Assembly (NCBI RefSeq): GCF_014207965.1
Contig: NZ_JACHLM010000001.1
Location: 124,001 to 188,000, forward strand
Direction of reading: 5' to 3'
Source of the DNA: Brevundimonas bullata
GTDB taxonomy: Bacteria; Pseudomonadota; Alphaproteobacteria; Caulobacterales; Caulobacteraceae
Length of the DNA: 64,000 nt
The notes under the pieces are model-generated. The model was given only the letters and a program-made list of their open reading frames with translations, was not told the origin of the DNA and did not search any database. Shown here in pieces: positions 61,701-64,000 of this stretch. The position numbers and the translations under genes are program-made. Every line of letters starts with the position of its first letter. The first letter of the stretch is position 1.

Positions 61701-62111
61701 AAGCAGTACCTGAACGAGTCCGACGCGAGCGACTATGATGAACTGGCCGCCGGTCTGAGCGGAAGCAGCATCTACCCGCGCGTCCGTATGTCCTCGTCGG
61801 TGACCTGGCGTCCGAACGACATCTGGAGCCTGAACTGGACCGCCGACTGGCAGTCGAGCGTCAACATCGTCCGCGCTCGTGACTTCGTGAACAACGCGGA
61901 CTCGCGCCTGACGGACCAACTGGACACGGGCAACTTCACCCGTCACGACCTCACGGTTCGCTACAACGTCCGTGACGATCTGAGCCTGCGCGCAGGCGTC
62001 GTGAACCTGTTCGAAGCCGAACAGCGCGACATCCTGGGCACCACGATCATCTCGAACTACGACCCCTATGGTCGCCGGTTCTTCGTGGGCCTGAACTTCC
62101 GTCCCTGGTAA
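58788..62111 (+). CDS. TonB-dependent receptor (1107 aa)
   Basis: Large outer-membrane active transporter. Signal peptide MRAFLLGSTVLVSAIALTA, cleaved after AMA; a TonB-box-like EIVVTG at about 46-52; plug domain with SIRR-type start (TGSRIRRDPTNAPTPLI), DYLATLPALQNS and VEIITGGASSVYGADAVSGVLNFILKK; then a long 22-strand barrel ending FFVGLNFRPW. At this length and with YGADA-type plug it matches TBDRs of caulobacters used for carbohydrate, peptide or siderophore uptake; ligand unknown. No operon partners or sigma/anti-sigma genes. ATG 58788 lacks a strong ribosome site. Confidence 0.95.
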   Translation: MRAFLLGSTVLVSAIALTAPAMAQSVEAAPKSDVATEVGEIVVTGSRIRRDPTNAPTPLIQVTQEELLSTGQTSVIDYLATLPALQNSTVPSDTTGSSLNTGGLSLPNLRSLGAGRTLTLVDGRRHVSSSGGDLSVDVDTIPRLLIQNVEIITGGASSVYGADAVSGVLNFILKKDFEGLEIDANYGQINSNGEASRRVSALVGKNFFDDRLNVYAHAEYEKVDNVDSMDINWIRRGPIRLAVDADPTNAPYDGVLDADVFYGVNRLDILPWGQTTLANLLQPSALTNPNIPYQNCLPGGNFSYAANCFGINPGKTFVYEGNTARAANFGDRVGNVGHNRPYNIGGDGMPLGEVAGYSRVPESKSQRYQVGGNFQITDAISFNASAKYITEETYMRGQRTFFDIDLDNGSYGANETASLWGTSAFDLRWADNAFLPQNVKDAIAANRIDVYAPPTAANAGQLTGSVALPIARHTFFGPERSQTNTRDVQRYTAGFKGDHGPISFMKSLSWDLGYVYGKAEIENIERGVDTQRMSLAADAVVDTAGVLGKAGAIVCRASLLNAQGLAVADRHRLDADGNPTDLRDTQYGRDSIAQCTPLNIFGAGNQSAEALEYVDAFVRVQEMNEQHQAIGSVATELWDFWGAGNIGVALGAEWRKETTSAVGRSSTAGDRLLFLNTGADFPEVSYESKEVFAELSLPLFRDNKFLGEYAELSGSYRYADYSTVGNVDVYGVNLVYRPIRDITFKTSFNTSVRVPNLGENYSPFSQTFANNFADPCATANIAAVNDQETKDNRIKNCTTLAAQQGLTFDFAGATATNLDDFVPNYTSGIAGSSGGNPNLQPEESESFTFSTVLKPRFVPGLTMTLDYFDIRIDKVIASVTAGTIAANCVSGAELNMDACNSIFRNNPNIEFGVGAPSGDAVGGFIERSFNYAALETRGLDFGANYSWDTADWGKDWGSIDWRLNGSWLIEQKQYLNESDASDYDELAAGLSGSSIYPRVRMSSSVTWRPNDIWSLNWTADWQSSVNIVRARDFVNNADSRLTDQLDTGNFTRHDLTVRYNVRDDLSLRAGVVNLFEAEQRDILGTTIISNYDPYGRRFFVGLNFRPW

Positions 62112-62136
62112 GTTCACGCGTCGCTAAGACGATTAA

Positions 62137-62168
62137 GGGCGGTCCTTCGGGACCGCCCTTTTTCTTTT
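62137..62168 (+). terminator. Rho-independent terminator after the TonB-dependent receptor
   Basis: Stem GGGCGGTCC / GGACCGCCC with a TTCG tetraloop, followed by TTTTTCTTTT. Strong. Confidence 0.92.
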
Positions 62169-62376
62169 GCCCGCTCCCTGCATCGGCGGCATGTGACAGG
62201 CCGTAACACGCCGTGCGACGATCGGGGGCCGCAGGGGCTTGCAAGCCGGGGGCGCCGTCTCTAAACGGACCGCTTAACCGACAACCTGAACGGATCGGTC
62301 GCGAGGCTCGCCTTGCGTCCGGTTTCTTCGCGCGCGTGGAGCCCCGCCGCTGACCAGCCATGACGAAAAGGATGCT

Positions 62377-62652
62377 ATGGTGCGCGCTGCTCTGGCCGAG
62401 CAGGGCGACAGCGGGATCACCCCGCGCCATACGCTGTTCTATTTCTATGGCGACGGCGACCACGGCGACCTCAACGAGGTGGCCCGCCGCGCCGGGTTTC
62501 TGACGCGGGGCCAGGACGATCTGACCGTCCTGGAGACGACCATAGCGGTCGACGAGGCGTCGTTTTCGCCTGTGTCGGCCATGATGCAATCCTGGGCCGC
62601 GGCCTTCCAGCTCGACTACGACGGCTGGGAGTGTGCGGTCGTGACGAACTGA
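62377..62652 (+). CDS. rraB: RraB-family ribonuclease E inhibitor-like protein
   Basis: A 91-aa protein resembling RraB / DUF regulator of RNase E activity: an N-terminal helix (VRAALAEQGDSGITPRH), a conserved TLFYFYGDGDHGDLNEVARRAGF loop with acidic residues, and DEASFSPVSAMMQSW with DYDGWECAVVTN at the end. RraB in E. coli binds the RNase E scaffold domain and alters mRNA decay. The start ATG 62377 has AAAGGA ahead. It ends 10 nt before carB and is likely co-transcribed. An RraA homologue is also in this window at 22.8 kb. Confidence 0.85.
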   Translation: MVRAALAEQGDSGITPRHTLFYFYGDGDHGDLNEVARRAGFLTRGQDDLTVLETTIAVDEASFSPVSAMMQSWAAAFQLDYDGWECAVVTN

Positions 62653-62662
62653 GTAGCAGCCG

Positions 62663-64000
<1,338 letters not shown>

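Noticed and set aside
58704-62117. A very long open frame (over 1100 codons) antisense to the TonB-dependent receptor
   Set aside because: It is the mirror of a high-GC gene with strong third-position bias; its composition is low-complexity Val/Asp/Gly/Arg/Gln and it has no domain or ribosome site, whereas the plus-strand frame has a signal peptide and barrel motifs.

Overview
The window is a GC-rich chromosomal segment of an alphaproteobacterium. It is most likely Caulobacteraceae, and Brevundimonas is my best guess. The evidence is the chemotaxis operon order (receptor, STAS protein, CheY, CheA), a GAAC-N7-GAAC LexA site at recA, a eukaryote-like NADP isocitrate dehydrogenase, a large orphan TonB-dependent receptor, many lipoproteins and Tat substrates, and several families of short palindromic intergenic repeats. 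I see no rRNA, tRNA, CRISPR array, insertion sequence, integrase or prophage. The genes look like ordinary core and shell genes with no obvious island.

Layout. 1-4.7 kb (minus): chemotaxis operon mcp-STAS-cheY-cheA (cheA runs off the left edge), preceded by an outer-membrane TorF-like protein. 5-8.6 kb (plus): FixL/FixJ-like two-component pair and a succinate-semialdehyde dehydrogenase. 9-10.7 kb: MHS-type MFS transporter with a large periplasmic loop. 10.9-18.6 kb: an acetate-response locus with SSF-fused hybrid kinase (CrbS-like), LuxR-type regulator (CrbR-like), DcaP-like porin and acetyl-CoA synthetase. 18.7-28.4 kb: SDR, CYTH-CHAD protein, SOS-controlled recA, rraA, alaS, a DUF2939 protein and icd. 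28.6-33.5 kb: DUF1176 lipoprotein and two tandem Tat-exported DUF885 hydrolases.

33.6-39.7 kb: a glutathione-dependent formaldehyde detoxification operon (adhC, VOC protein, lipoprotein, fghA, 81-aa protein), divergent from a LysR regulator coupled to a CobB sirtuin, then YnfA and TrmJ. 39.9-47.1 kb: secreted S1/P1-type nuclease, 3D-domain protein, Mpo1-like protein, DEAD-box helicase, a 71-aa protein resembling a miniature flagellar rod protein, and an HxlR regulator divergent from two VOC proteins, with a DUF1428 gene downstream. 47.2-52.4 kb (minus): patatin lipoprotein, dnaG and rpoD. 52.6-64 kb: small unknown genes, a lone PAS-like protein, a glycosyltransferase-like gene coupled to carA, an APC permease, an SDR, a HAD hydrolase, an 1107-aa TonB-dependent receptor, rraB and the start of carB.

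Functional themes are two-component sensing (chemotaxis, FixLJ-like, CrbSR-like), C1/C2 metabolism (acetate activation, formaldehyde oxidation, sirtuin) and macromolecular synthesis (dnaG, rpoD, alaS, recA, rraA/rraB, helicase). I found no clearly new multi-gene defence or biosynthetic system. The most interesting items are the CrbSR-porin-Acs locus with a candidate operator, the mini rod-like protein, loss of cysteines in the primase and sirtuin zinc sites, the uncharacterised members of the formaldehyde operon, and a mobile palindromic repeat present in both orientations.
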